From JBKPDV01 sp046728075 (GTDB lineage: Bacteria > Acidobacteriota > Thermoanaerobaculia > UBA5066 > Gp7-AA6): a stretch of DNA of 6,458 nt. Both the position numbers and the translations under genes were made by a program. The stretch lies in the NCBI GenBank assembly GCA_046728075.1, contig JBKPDV010000193.1, positions 1 to 6,458 of the forward strand. Direction: 5' to 3'. Numbering within the stretch: the stretch's first letter is position 1; every line of letters starts with the position of its first letter. Shown here one piece after another: positions 1 to 6,458 of this stretch. A model generated the notes under the pieces. It was not told the DNA's origin. It made no database searches and was given only the letters and a program-made list of their open reading frames with translations.

Positions 1-504
1 GGCCAGACGCAGGATCAGGAGCTGCGTCTCCAGCGGAATCTCCTTCAGAGCACGCAGGAGAATCGCCGCGCCGAGGTAGAGGAGGGGCGGCTGCTGCGAC
101 TCGTAATTGGTCGTCACGAAAACCGGCCGCTCGCTCGAGCGCGGAGGGAAGGCCTCGCGCCAGAGGCGCCCCCGCTCCCCTGGCGTCCATCGGGACGCCT
201 CCGACCAGGAGACTTTAGGTCCGGGGAATGAGGTCGAGCGCGGCAGGAAACGGAGAGGGCGAAGGAGCTCCTCGGGCATCGAAATCTCTGAGGCGGCCGG
301 CGGATGTCCGGTCGTCTCGAGGAAAATCGCGTAACCGAAGTGAAAGATTTCGTCCAGGGGATCGCCGTAAGGAAGTGCGAGATTGAGAAAGATGCCGCGC
401 AGCACGAAGGCCGCAAACAGAAACAGCACGGTTTGGCGGGTCCGCGCCCGAACGGACGGTGGGGCGATTCGCCAGTTCGAGCTCGCTGCAGGCTTCTGGT
501 TCAA
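1..504 (-). CDS. GT-C-fold membrane glycosyltransferase, N-terminal part (truncated by window edge)
   Basis: Translating the minus strand from 504 to 1 gives an uninterrupted 168-codon frame that leaves the window. The proposed start is a TTG at 504-502 overlapping the upstream stop (TTGA). A GTG at 429-427, residue 26 of this numbering, is the alternative. Neither has a clear Shine-Dalgarno sequence. After a basic tail (RARTRQ) comes a first membrane helix at about residues 25-46. The next loop carries D51-E52 and H55 in PLDEIFHFGYAIFLE, which resembles the acidic first-loop motif of GT-C enzymes of the ArnT/PMT type. The loop ends with NYESQQPPLLYLGAAILL (133-150), close to the 'QPPLYY' motif just before a helix in these families. 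Such enzymes move a sugar from a polyprenyl-phosphate carrier to an acceptor on the outer face of the inner membrane. Acceptor and sugar cannot be read here. The GT-C assignment is fairly secure; subfamily and start are not. Confidence 0.72.
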   Translation of the reverse strand, partial: MNQKPAASSNWRIAPPSVRARTRQTVLFLFAAFVLRGIFLNLALPYGDPLDEIFHFGYAIFLETTGHPPAASEISMPEELLRPLRFLPRSTSFPGPKVSWSEASRWTPGERGRLWREAFPPRSSERPVFVTTNYESQQPPLLYLGAAILLRALKEIPLETQLLILRLA

Positions 505-2456
505 TCGAGAAACTGAGCGCGCAGGCCGAGCTCGCGGCGGTCGGCGGAGATCCGCAGTCGGCGCGGAACGAAGGCGCGCGACAGAAGGAATCGGAAAATG
601 ACGGGCCGATCCGCTCTCCCCTGGACCCGAAGGAAGATCGAGTTTCCCGGCCAGAGAGTCTGTCTGTAGAGGGTCCGTCCCTCGCACATCACAGCGAGCT
701 CCGTGGACTCGGAGATCGGCGGAAGGTGCGTCAACCGAATCCGCTCGCTTCGCCCGCCGGGCACCCACAGTGCGAAAGACTTCTTGGTCCAGCGGAAGGC
801 GCCCTCCGGCCCCGCTTCCTGCTCGTGAAAACCGATCCGGCGGCTGTACCGGAAGGTCTCCTCCGGACGGCGGGTGGCCAGGATCCCGTAGAGAGCGACC
901 GCGGCGTAGAGAGCCACGGCCAGACCGCGGATCGCCCGCAGGGAGCCTCGCTCGGAGGTCGCCGGAGCGCTCGCCGCGAGCGACGCGAGGAGGAAGAAAA
1001 GAAGGCTCGCGTCCGCCGCGTACCAGTGAGACCCGAAGACGGAGGCGAGGAGAAAGGCGACGACACCGATGCCGGCGCCTCCGGCAAGGGGGTTCGACTC
1101 GAGCGTGCGAATTCGAGCGGCGGCCTGAGCGCCGAGCGCGAGCGCAAAGGAGAGGGTCAGGAGAAAGCCGACGAATCCCGTCTCGGCCAGGGCCTCCACA
1201 TAGGCGCTGCCCGGATTGTCCCGCATCGGGAAGCTCCGGTTCTCTTCCCGCATCAGGTCGGGGAAGCGCCAGGAGAAACTGCCCATCCCCTCCCCCTCGA
1301 TCGGACGGCGCTCGGCCAGGCGGGCAGCGGCTCGCCAGAGGACCGGGCGCTCGGAGACGCGATACGCAAGCGAGAGCTTCGGATCGAAGGTTTCCGCGAG
1401 CCGGGATTCGAGCGTGCCAGGAGAAGCGCGCACCGAGAGGATCGCCAGCACCAGGAGAATCGCGCCGAGCAGACCGAGCCCGGCCAGACGCAGGCGCGCT
1501 GGCAGCCCGCGGGCGATCAGGAGGACGAAGAGCGACAGCAGAACGAGAAGAAAACCGCTCCGGGAGCCGGAAAGCAGGAGGCCGGCTACCAGGAGAGCGA
1601 CAGAGACAAGACCGAGCCTTTCCCTCGATTCCCGCCGAAAGGCTCGAGTCAAGGCGATCACCGTGACCAGGCCGCACAGGAGTCCCAGCGAGTTCGGGTC
1701 GACCGCGCCTCCCGCCATGCGGCCCGTCAGCTTCCAGAAGGAACGAGTCTCTGCCCCGAGCAGGTGCAGCTTCTGAAGTCCGGCGGCCGCCGCGGAGAGC
1801 GTCACTCCCCAGATGGCCCAACGAGCGGCCAGCTCCCGAGTCGCCGCTGTGCATCGGCGCAGGAGGAAGTAGAACGCCGCGCCCGCGGCCAACGCCGAAA
1901 ATGCAAAGACGCTTTCCCGGATCGCCTCGGCATCGAGCAGCCCTTCGCTGTTGACGGCGCGTCCGGACAGGCCTCGCAGAGCGGCCCAGAGGGTGGCGGC
2001 CCGCGCGACCGCCAAACCCGTGGCGCAGACCCAAACGGCCAGAAGCGCCCTCAACCATCGATCGATCGGGGAAGGGTCCGGCAGGCTTTCGAAGTCGTAG
2101 ATGAAACGGAACGTCCAGCCGGTCGCGAGCCCCCCAAAGAGAAGCGAAGGCCAGGTCGACGGATCGGTGCCGCCGAAGAGCCGCACGAGGAGTCCCGTAC
2201 AGGGAAAGAGCACCGCAAACGCCGTCAATCCGGCGTCCGGACGGCGCGCGGTCACGATCGCGAGGACGAGCGCGATAGCCAGGACCGGCAGGCGGTCCGG
2301 CGCCCCGGGAGGGAAGCCGGTCAGAAGCAGGATCCAGGAACCCGAAACGGCGAGGAGAAAGAGGAGGAGACGGACGAAAGTCCTCGGCCGCCTCGCCAGC
2401 CCGGCTCCCGTCCCGACTGCCGACTGTCGACTGTCGACTGTCGACTCTTCGCTCAC
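501..2456 (-). CDS. O-antigen ligase/polymerase-like (Wzy_C) membrane protein with C-terminal beta-rich domain
   Basis: A 651-residue polytopic protein likely to polymerise lipid-linked glycan or ligate it to an acceptor on the periplasmic face. I count about 14-15 hydrophobic segments between residues 28 and 526. O-antigen ligase family features are a VDPNSLGLL stretch (252-260), an LLSGSRSGFLL motif with R299, and a large extramembrane loop (about 343-427). In that loop lies RPVLWRAAARLAERRPIEGEGMGSF in two parts, 370-384 and 385-394, matching the family's R..W..A......P..G.G.G.F signature. The loop ends in DNPGSAYVEALAETGFVG (413-430), where many ligases carry a His before the Asn. Residues 530-651 follow the last helix and look like a soluble periplasmic beta domain (GAFRWT at 552-557, SADRRELG at 637-644). 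The GTG start at 2456-2454 overlaps the carB stop; an AGGAG lies 11 nt upstream. The first 15 codons contain a heptamer repeat. Ligase versus polymerase cannot be decided, so no symbol is given. Confidence 0.85.
   Translation of the reverse strand: MSEESTVDSRQSAVGTGAGLARRPRTFVRLLLFLLAVSGSWILLLTGFPPGAPDRLPVLAIALVLAIVTARRPDAGLTAFAVLFPCTGLLVRLFGGTDPSTWPSLLFGGLATGWTFRFIYDFESLPDPSPIDRWLRALLAVWVCATGLAVARAATLWAALRGLSGRAVNSEGLLDAEAIRESVFAFSALAAGAAFYFLLRRCTAATRELAARWAIWGVTLSAAAAGLQKLHLLGAETRSFWKLTGRMAGGAVDPNSLGLLCGLVTVIALTRAFRRESRERLGLVSVALLVAGLLLSGSRSGFLLVLLSLFVLLIARGLPARLRLAGLGLLGAILLVLAILSVRASPGTLESRLAETFDPKLSLAYRVSERPVLWRAAARLAERRPIEGEGMGSFSWRFPDLMREENRSFPMRDNPGSAYVEALAETGFVGFLLTLSFALALGAQAAARIRTLESNPLAGGAGIGVVAFLLASVFGSHWYAADASLLFFLLASLAASAPATSERGSLRAIRGLAVALYAAVALYGILATRRPEETFRYSRRIGFHEQEAGPEGAFRWTKKSFALWVPGGRSERIRLTHLPPISESTELAVMCEGRTLYRQTLWPGNSIFLRVQGRADRPVIFRFLLSRAFVPRRLRISADRRELGLRAQFLD
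2414..2446. repeat. Tandem heptanucleotide repeat (CGACTGT on + / TCGACAG family on -) within first codons of the ligase gene
   Basis: The plus strand reads CGACTGC (2414-2420), then three identical CGACTGT units (2421-2441), then a partial CGACT (2442-2446). That is about 4.7 units of period 7. On the coding minus strand it encodes STVDSRQSAV, codons 5-14 of the ligase gene, just after the carB stop at 2453. Because 7 is not a multiple of 3, a gain or loss of a unit changes the frame. Copy number is low, so the repeat may be stable; it could also be a dispersed repeat of this genome that fell at a gene junction. Confidence 0.9.
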
Positions 2457-5400
2457 TCCCGGTGATACTCCTGCAGCGCGGCCACTCCGCTGCGCTCTTC
2501 CTGGAGAGCGCGAATTCCTTCCACGGCGGCCGCCGAAGCGGAAAGCGTCGTCAGGCAGGGGATTCCGAGCCGCAGAGCCGTAGAGCGGATCGTCATCTCG
2601 TCGTAGTGCGACGCGCCTCCGAGCGGAGTATTGATGACCAGCTGAATCTCTCCCGCCTCCATCCGATCGACCGCGTTGGGATGACCCTCATTGACCTTGT
2701 AGATTCTCTCCGCCCCCAATCCCGCCGCAGCCAGCGAGGCCGCCGTTCCCTCCGTCGCGCACAGCTCGAACTTCAGGTCGGCCAGCTCTCGCGCGATCGG
2801 AATCAGATTCTGTTTGTCATACGGATTGACGGTCAAAAACGCCCGGCCCGTCGTCGGAAGAGGTATTCCCACCGCCTCGCAGGCCTTCGCGAAGGCGTCC
2901 CCGAACCGGGGAGAGATGGCCATGACCTCGCCCGTTGACTTCATCTCCGGGCCGAGCAGAGTGTCCTCCCCGGGGAACTTCTTGAAGGGAAACACGGGCG
3001 CCTTGATGAAGAAATCGACGGGATCCCGTTCCGGGGGCAGGTGGAGGGAGGCCAGCGACTGCCCCGCGGCCAGGAGCGCCGCCGCGCGCGCCATCGGCAC
3101 GCCGATCGCCTTGGAGACGAAGGGGACCGTGCGGGAGGCGCGCGGGTTGACCTCCAGGACGTAGAAGACCCCTTTCTGGCTCGCGAACTGAATGTTGACG
3201 AGGCCCTTTACCTGGAGCGCCCTCGCAAGCCGCCGCGTGGCTTCCTTGATCTCGGCGACCTGATCGGGTGTGCACTTCCACGCGGGCAGCACGGAAAAGG
3301 AATCGCCCGAATGGATACCCGCCTCCTCGATGTGCTGCTGGATTCCCCCGATCCAGGTCTCCGTTCCGTCGGAAAGAGCATCCACGTCGTACTCGAAGGC
3401 GTCGTCCAGGAACCGGTCGATCAGGACAGGATGATCCGGAGAGCTCTCCAGCGCCTGAGCCATGTAGCGGGAGAGGTGCGCGTCGTCGAAGACGACGGCC
3501 ATTGCGCGCCCTCCGAGAACGTAGGAGGGACGCACCATGAGGGGGTAGCCGATCTGCCGCGCCGCCGCCAGGGCCTCCGGCTCGCTGCGCGCCTCGGCAT
3601 GCTCCGGCGCCCGGAGACCGAGCTCACCCAAGAGCTTGCCGAAGCGGCCGCGGTCCTCGGCGAGATCGATCGACTCGGGCGAAGTACCCCAGATCGGATA
3701 GCCGGCGGCCTCGAGGGCGCGCGCCAGCTTCAACGGAGTCTGGCCGCCGAACTGCACGAGCACACCGTCGGGCCTCTCGTTGTCGAGAACGGCCGAGACG
3801 TCTTCGAAGGTCAGCGGCTCGAAGTAGAGGCGATCGGACGTGTCGTAGTCCGTCGAGACCGTCTCGGGGTTGCAGTTGATCATCACCGTCTCGTACCCGG
3901 CTTCCGAGAGGGCGTAGCACGCGTGGACGCAGCAGTAGTCGAACTCGATCCCCTGCCCGATCCGGTTGGGTCCGCCTCCGAGGATGACGACCTTGCGCTT
4001 TTCCGTTCGGATCGACTCGTTTTCTTCCTCGTACGTCGAGTAGAAGTAGGGGGTTTCCGCCTCGAACTCTGCCGCGCAGGTGTCGATCCTCTTGTAGACG
4101 GGCAGGATTCCGAGCTCCCGCCGCCGCGACCGGACACACGCCTCGTCTCCGTTTTGCAAGGCCCGCGCGATCGCGCGATCCGACAGCCCGAGTCGTTTGG
4201 CCCGCCGGAGCTCGTCGCGGGAGAGGTCGGCAGCCCGGCAGCCGGAGAGCGCCGACTCCTCCTCGACCATTCGGCACACCGCCTCGAGAAACCACGGGTC
4301 GATCCGTGTATGGCCTGCCACCTCGTCGACGCTCATCCCGGCCAGGAAGGCTCTTCTCAAGTGAAAGATGCGCTCCCACGTGGGGACGGTCAGCTGCGCG
4401 ATGAGCTCCTCGCGGGGGAGAGCTGGACGGCCGTCGTCGAGGCCGTCGCGTCCGATCTCCAGCGACCGGACCGCCTTGCCGAACGCCTCGGCAAAGGTGC
4501 GGCCGATGGCCATGGCCTCCCCCACCGATTTCATCTGGATCGTCAGCCGGGGATCGGCCTTCGGGAACTTCTCGAAGGTCCAGCGCGGAATCTTGACCAC
4601 CACGTAGTCCAGGGAAGGCTCGAAACACGCGGGCGTCTTCTTCGTGATGTCGTTGGGGATCTCGTCGAGCGTGTATCCGGCGGCCAGGAGCGCCGCAATC
4701 TTGGCGATCGGAAAGCCCGTCGCCTTGGAAGCCAGCGCCGAGGAGCGGGAGACACGCGGGTTCATTTCGATGACGACACGGCGGCCGGTCTGCGGGTCCA
4801 CGGCGAACTGAATGTTCGAACCGCCGGTGTCGACGCCGACCTTGCGAATGATGGCCTTGGCCTCGTCCCGCATCGCCTGGTACTGCCGGTCGGACAGCGT
4901 CATCTGGGGGGCCACGGTGATCGAGTCTCCGGTGTGGACCCCCATCGCGTCGAAATTCTCGATCGAGCAGATGATGATGACGTTGTCGGCCCGGTCGCGC
5001 ATGACCTCCAGCTCAAACTCCTTCCATCCCTCGACCGACTCCTCGATCAAAACCTCGTGAGCCGGCGATTCCGCCATGCCGTGAGCCACCACGCGCTCGA
5101 AGTCCTCCGCCGTGCGCGCCGCCCCTCCCCCGGAGCCGCCGAGAGTGAACGAAGGGCGAATGACGACCGGCAGCCCGATCTCCGCGAGAATGCCGCGCGC
5201 TTCCGCGATCGAGCGGGCACGGCCCGAGCGCGGCACCTCGGCTCCGATTTCGATCATCGCCTTCTTGAAGAGCTCGCGATCCTCGGCCAGCCGCATGGAA
5301 TGCTCGTTGGCGCCGATCAGCTTGACGTTCCACTTTTCCAGAATGCCCCGGTCCGCAAGAGCGAGCGCGAGGTTCAAGCCCGTCTGGCCACCCACGGTCG

Positions 5401-5662
5401 GGAGAATCGCATCGGGCCGCTCTCTCTCGACGATCCGCTCCAGGTACTCCGGAGTGAGCGGCTCGACATAGGTCGCGTCGGCGAGCTCGGGGTCGGTCAT
5501 GATCGTGGCCGGGTTGGAATTGACCAGGATGACGCGGAATCCCTCGCGGCGGAGGGCCCGGACGGCTTGCGTGCCGGAATAATCGAACTCGCAGGCCTGA
5601 CCGATCACGATCGGGCCAGAGCCAATGACGAGGACCGATCGGATGTCGGTGCGCCGGGGCAT
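2453..5662 (-). CDS. carB: Carbamoyl-phosphate synthase large subunit
   Basis: Makes carbamoyl phosphate from two ATP, bicarbonate and ammonia delivered by the glutaminase subunit CarA, in the cytoplasm, for pyrimidine and arginine synthesis. At 1069 residues it is about the usual length (about 1070). The start MPRRTDIRSVLVIGSGPIVI matches the family N-terminus. Carboxyphosphate domain: R129, R169, SFTLGGSGGG (171-180), Q285, E299 and NPRVSRSSALASKATGFP (301-318). Oligomerisation region: about 400-550, with CAAEFEAETPYFYSTYEEE (529-547). Second ATP-grasp half: GGGPNRIGQGIEFDY (562-576), R671, R711, SYVLGGRAM (713-721), Q825, E837 and NPRASRTVPFVSKAIGVP (839-856). C-terminal MGS-like regulatory domain: about 938-1069, with T970/T973, K989 and N1011 at ligand-binding positions known from E. 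coli CarB. No key residue seems missing, so it should be active. carA is not in the window. A GTG 117 nt upstream would add a low-complexity extension and is not favoured. The stop overlaps the next gene's start. Confidence 0.98.
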   Translation of the reverse strand: MPRRTDIRSVLVIGSGPIVIGQACEFDYSGTQAVRALRREGFRVILVNSNPATIMTDPELADATYVEPLTPEYLERIVERERPDAILPTVGGQTGLNLALALADRGILEKWNVKLIGANEHSMRLAEDRELFKKAMIEIGAEVPRSGRARSIAEARGILAEIGLPVVIRPSFTLGGSGGGAARTAEDFERVVAHGMAESPAHEVLIEESVEGWKEFELEVMRDRADNVIIICSIENFDAMGVHTGDSITVAPQMTLSDRQYQAMRDEAKAIIRKVGVDTGGSNIQFAVDPQTGRRVVIEMNPRVSRSSALASKATGFPIAKIAALLAAGYTLDEIPNDITKKTPACFEPSLDYVVVKIPRWTFEKFPKADPRLTIQMKSVGEAMAIGRTFAEAFGKAVRSLEIGRDGLDDGRPALPREELIAQLTVPTWERIFHLRRAFLAGMSVDEVAGHTRIDPWFLEAVCRMVEEESALSGCRAADLSRDELRRAKRLGLSDRAIARALQNGDEACVRSRRRELGILPVYKRIDTCAAEFEAETPYFYSTYEEENESIRTEKRKVVILGGGPNRIGQGIEFDYCCVHACYALSEAGYETVMINCNPETVSTDYDTSDRLYFEPLTFEDVSAVLDNERPDGVLVQFGGQTPLKLARALEAAGYPIWGTSPESIDLAEDRGRFGKLLGELGLRAPEHAEARSEPEALAAARQIGYPLMVRPSYVLGGRAMAVVFDDAHLSRYMAQALESSPDHPVLIDRFLDDAFEYDVDALSDGTETWIGGIQQHIEEAGIHSGDSFSVLPAWKCTPDQVAEIKEATRRLARALQVKGLVNIQFASQKGVFYVLEVNPRASRTVPFVSKAIGVPMARAAALLAAGQSLASLHLPPERDPVDFFIKAPVFPFKKFPGEDTLLGPEMKSTGEVMAISPRFGDAFAKACEAVGIPLPTTGRAFLTVNPYDKQNLIPIARELADLKFELCATEGTAASLAAAGLGAERIYKVNEGHPNAVDRMEAGEIQLVINTPLGGASHYDEMTIRSTALRLGIPCLTTLSASAAAVEGIRALQEERSGVAALQEYHRE
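2468..2472 (-). promoter_or_regulatory. Shine-Dalgarno sequence for the ligase gene
   Basis: The minus strand reads AGGAG here, inside the last codons of carB, with 11 nt to the GTG start at 2456. It supports the overlapping GTG as the true start and so places the heptamer repeat inside the reading frame. Spacing is slightly long, so strength is uncertain. Confidence 0.6.
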
Positions 5663-5673
5663 CGCGGCGGCGA

Positions 5674-5702
5674 AGTGTATCAGCGGGCTCGCTGGCGGAC
5701 AT
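5674..5702 (-). promoter_or_regulatory. Possible extended -10 promoter directly upstream of carB
   Basis: The minus strand has TGATACACT at 5682-5674, a TGn extended -10 followed by a 4-of-6 match to TATAAT. A poor -35 (ATGTCC, 5702-5697, 3 of 6) sits 17 nt upstream. Transcription would start about 5 nt before the carB ATG, giving a nearly leaderless message. That fits the lack of any Shine-Dalgarno sequence in the GC-only stretch before the start. The match is weak and could be chance; a promoter farther upstream is equally possible. Confidence 0.3.
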
Positions 5703-5708
5703 CTCCCT

Positions 5709-5846
5709 CCGGCGGACGCGGCGGCCTCGGAGACTTGAGCCGACTCTGGCCGCCGCTCCGGTCCGCCGGCACAGAGCATTCATCTCGGATGTCATCGCTC
5801 GGCGGGCGTGCCGGCGGACAGGCCGCCGTCCGGGAGAAGTCCGCCG
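5709..5846 (-). promoter_or_regulatory. Alternating inverted repeats in the carB leader (attenuator-like folding, function unknown)
   Basis: In transcript order (minus strand) four segments can pair in competing ways. A (5846-5839) pairs with part of B (5819-5812) over 8 bp. B (5819-5808, GTCCGCCGGCAC) pairs perfectly over 12 bp with C (5772-5761), leaving a 35-nt loop. C (5769-5761) also pairs over 9 bp with D (5717-5709). That C:D stem continues, after a 4-nt bulge, into a second perfect 9-bp stem (5756-5748 with 5726-5718) and perhaps a third of 4 bp (5743-5740 with 5730-5727). B:C therefore excludes A:B and C:D. This 1:2, 2:3, 3:4 arrangement is typical of attenuators and riboswitch expression platforms. 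No U-tract follows C:D, and no known riboswitch class is recognised. Repeated GGCGGAC in GC-rich DNA may give such pairings by chance. Confidence 0.4.
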
Positions 5847-5850
5847 CTCG

Positions 5851-5882
5851 CAAGGAAAGCACGGGCCTCGAGTCCCGAGCCC
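5851..5882 (-). terminator. Possible intrinsic terminator of the propeller gene
   Basis: The transcript reads GGGCUCG, a five-nt loop, then CGAGGCCC with one bulged C (stem 5882-5863), followed by the moderately U-rich GUGCUUUCCUUG (5862-5851). It begins 15 nt past the TAA of the propeller gene. Position and shape fit a terminator, but the U-tract is broken and the stem short, so confidence is moderate to low. If real, it separates the propeller gene from the carB unit. Confidence 0.4.
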
Positions 5883-5897
5883 CGGCTTCGAGATCGT

Positions 5898-6458
5898 TTA
5901 CCGCGGGGCCAAGTGCACGGATGCGCGGTTGCCGGAGATGGAGACGGCCGCGGCGGTTGGGCCGCAGGAGCTTTTCAGAATTGTTCCGAATCGCCCGACC
6001 GCGAAGAGGCCCCCGTCCACGGCGCGCACGCCGTAGAGATCGTTGACTGTTCCGGAATCCACGAGCGTCCAGGAAACTCCATCGGAGCTCTCGGCGCGGC
6101 TGCCCTGCATTCCAACAGCGACGAACAGCGGACCCACGGCCGCAACGCCGGAGAAGTCGAGAGATCCGACGGTCCCGCTCGACCAGCTGAGGCCATCGGC
6201 GCTCGCGAGAATCTGGCCCGCCGCGCCAACCGCCACGAAGCGCCCACGGGCTGCGCTCCAGGCGACATCCGAGATCGAGCCTCCCGTCTCGCTGTAACGC
6301 GGGGTCCAGTCGGTCAGATTCGGGCTGGTGAATACGAACCGGGCGAGCTCGCCGCCCGCGGCCACGTAGAGGCTGCCATTCCAGGCGATGCTGTAAAGGG
6401 AGTTCGACAAGACCCTCGCCATCGGAGTCCAGGAGGCCCCGTCCGGGCTGGCGATCAC
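5898..6458 (-). CDS. Beta-propeller protein with Asp-box-like DGxSW blades, C-terminal part (truncated by window edge)
   Basis: An open frame of 186 codons runs in from the window edge and stops with TAA at 5900-5898. The true start lies outside. The sequence repeats about every 40 residues: IASPDGASW (W10), FTSPNLTDW (W51), LASADGLSW (W92) and AESSDGVSW (W130). Each is preceded in its blade by a strand such as YVAAGG (31-36), FVAVGAAG (74-81), FVAVGMQG (112-119) or LFAVGRFG (151-158). This is the pattern of Asp-box/BNR-type or Ycf48-like beta-propellers, common in exported proteins of high-GC bacteria. The last repeat begins (ILKSSCGP, 160-167) but lacks DGxSW and ends within about 20 residues, as expected where the final blade is closed by the N-terminus. 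No catalytic residues identify an enzyme; a binding or structural role is likely. Export cannot be checked because the N-terminus is absent. It seems functionally unrelated to carB. Confidence 0.75.
   Translation of the reverse strand: MIASPDGASWTPMARVLSNSLYSIAWNGSLYVAAGGELARFVFTSPNLTDWTPRYSETGGSISDVAWSAARGRFVAVGAAGQILASADGLSWSSGTVGSLDFSGVAAVGPLFVAVGMQGSRAESSDGVSWTLVDSGTVNDLYGVRAVDGGLFAVGRFGTILKSSCGPTAAAVSISGNRASVHLAPR

Noticed and set aside
2041..2075. ATCGATCGATCG-like short run
   Set aside because: A short, chance GATC repeat inside the ligase coding sequence with no wider structure.
459..2465. Long plus-strand open frame of 668 codons opposite the ligase gene
   Set aside because: The translation is rich in Arg, Glu, Gly and Gln with no domain-like pattern, as expected for the complement of a GC-rich membrane-protein gene. 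The minus-strand frame has clear family motifs.
5663..5779. Upstream GTG start (5779) adding 39 residues to CarB
   Set aside because: The extension is low-complexity, runs through the inverted-repeat region, and is absent from the family, whose N-terminus matches the ATG at 5662 exactly.
5761..5819. 12-bp inverted repeat as a simple intrinsic terminator
   Set aside because: The 35-nt loop is too large and no U-tract follows on either strand. It is reported only as part of the alternative-pairing region.
5680..5862. 60-codon minus-strand frame in the carB leader as a possible leader peptide
   Set aside because: It starts at GTG, has no ribosome binding site, and its Arg/Pro/Ala content is what GC-rich non-coding DNA gives. 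There is no run of Arg codons pointing to arginine attenuation.
3041..6046. Plus-strand open frame of 1001 codons opposite carB
   Set aside because: It mirrors the carB codon pattern, has no recognisable motif, and runs across the intergenic region and into the propeller gene. It is a high-GC antisense artefact.

Overview
The window is GC-rich (roughly two thirds G+C). It holds four protein genes, all on the minus strand, so transcription runs from high to low coordinates. No RNA gene, CRISPR array, insertion sequence or phage gene was found. High GC, a complete carbamoyl-phosphate synthase large subunit of ordinary bacterial type and two integral-membrane glycan-assembly proteins suggest the chromosome of a free-living, Gram-negative-type bacterium. 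An Acidobacteriota-, Myxococcota- or Desulfobacterota-like lineage would fit, but the sequence alone does not settle this.

Layout in the direction of transcription: (1) 6458-5898, the C-terminal part of a secreted-type beta-propeller protein with repeated DGxSW blades, cut by the window edge. (2) 5897-5663, a 235-base gap with a possible terminator just after the propeller gene, several mutually exclusive GC-rich inverted repeats, and a weak extended -10 element close to carB. (3) 5662-2453, carB, full length at 1069 codons. (4) 2456-501, a 651-residue polytopic O-antigen ligase/polymerase-like (Wzy_C) protein that starts on a GTG overlapping the carB stop (GTGA). (5) about 504-1, the N-terminal part of a GT-C-fold glycosyltransferase, probably starting on a TTG that overlaps the ligase stop (TTGA), running off the window.

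The last three genes overlap end to end and look like one translationally coupled unit. CarB makes carbamoyl phosphate for pyrimidines and arginine. The next two proteins should act at the inner membrane on lipid-linked sugars, whose donors are partly uridine nucleotides. A link between pyrimidine supply and surface glycan assembly is possible but is inference; shared transcription may be incidental. carA is not in the window.

The most notable points are a tandem heptanucleotide repeat inside the first codons of the ligase gene, where losing one unit would put a stop at about codon 43, and an A:B / B:C / C:D set of alternative hairpins in the carB leader. No clearly new multi-gene system is visible.
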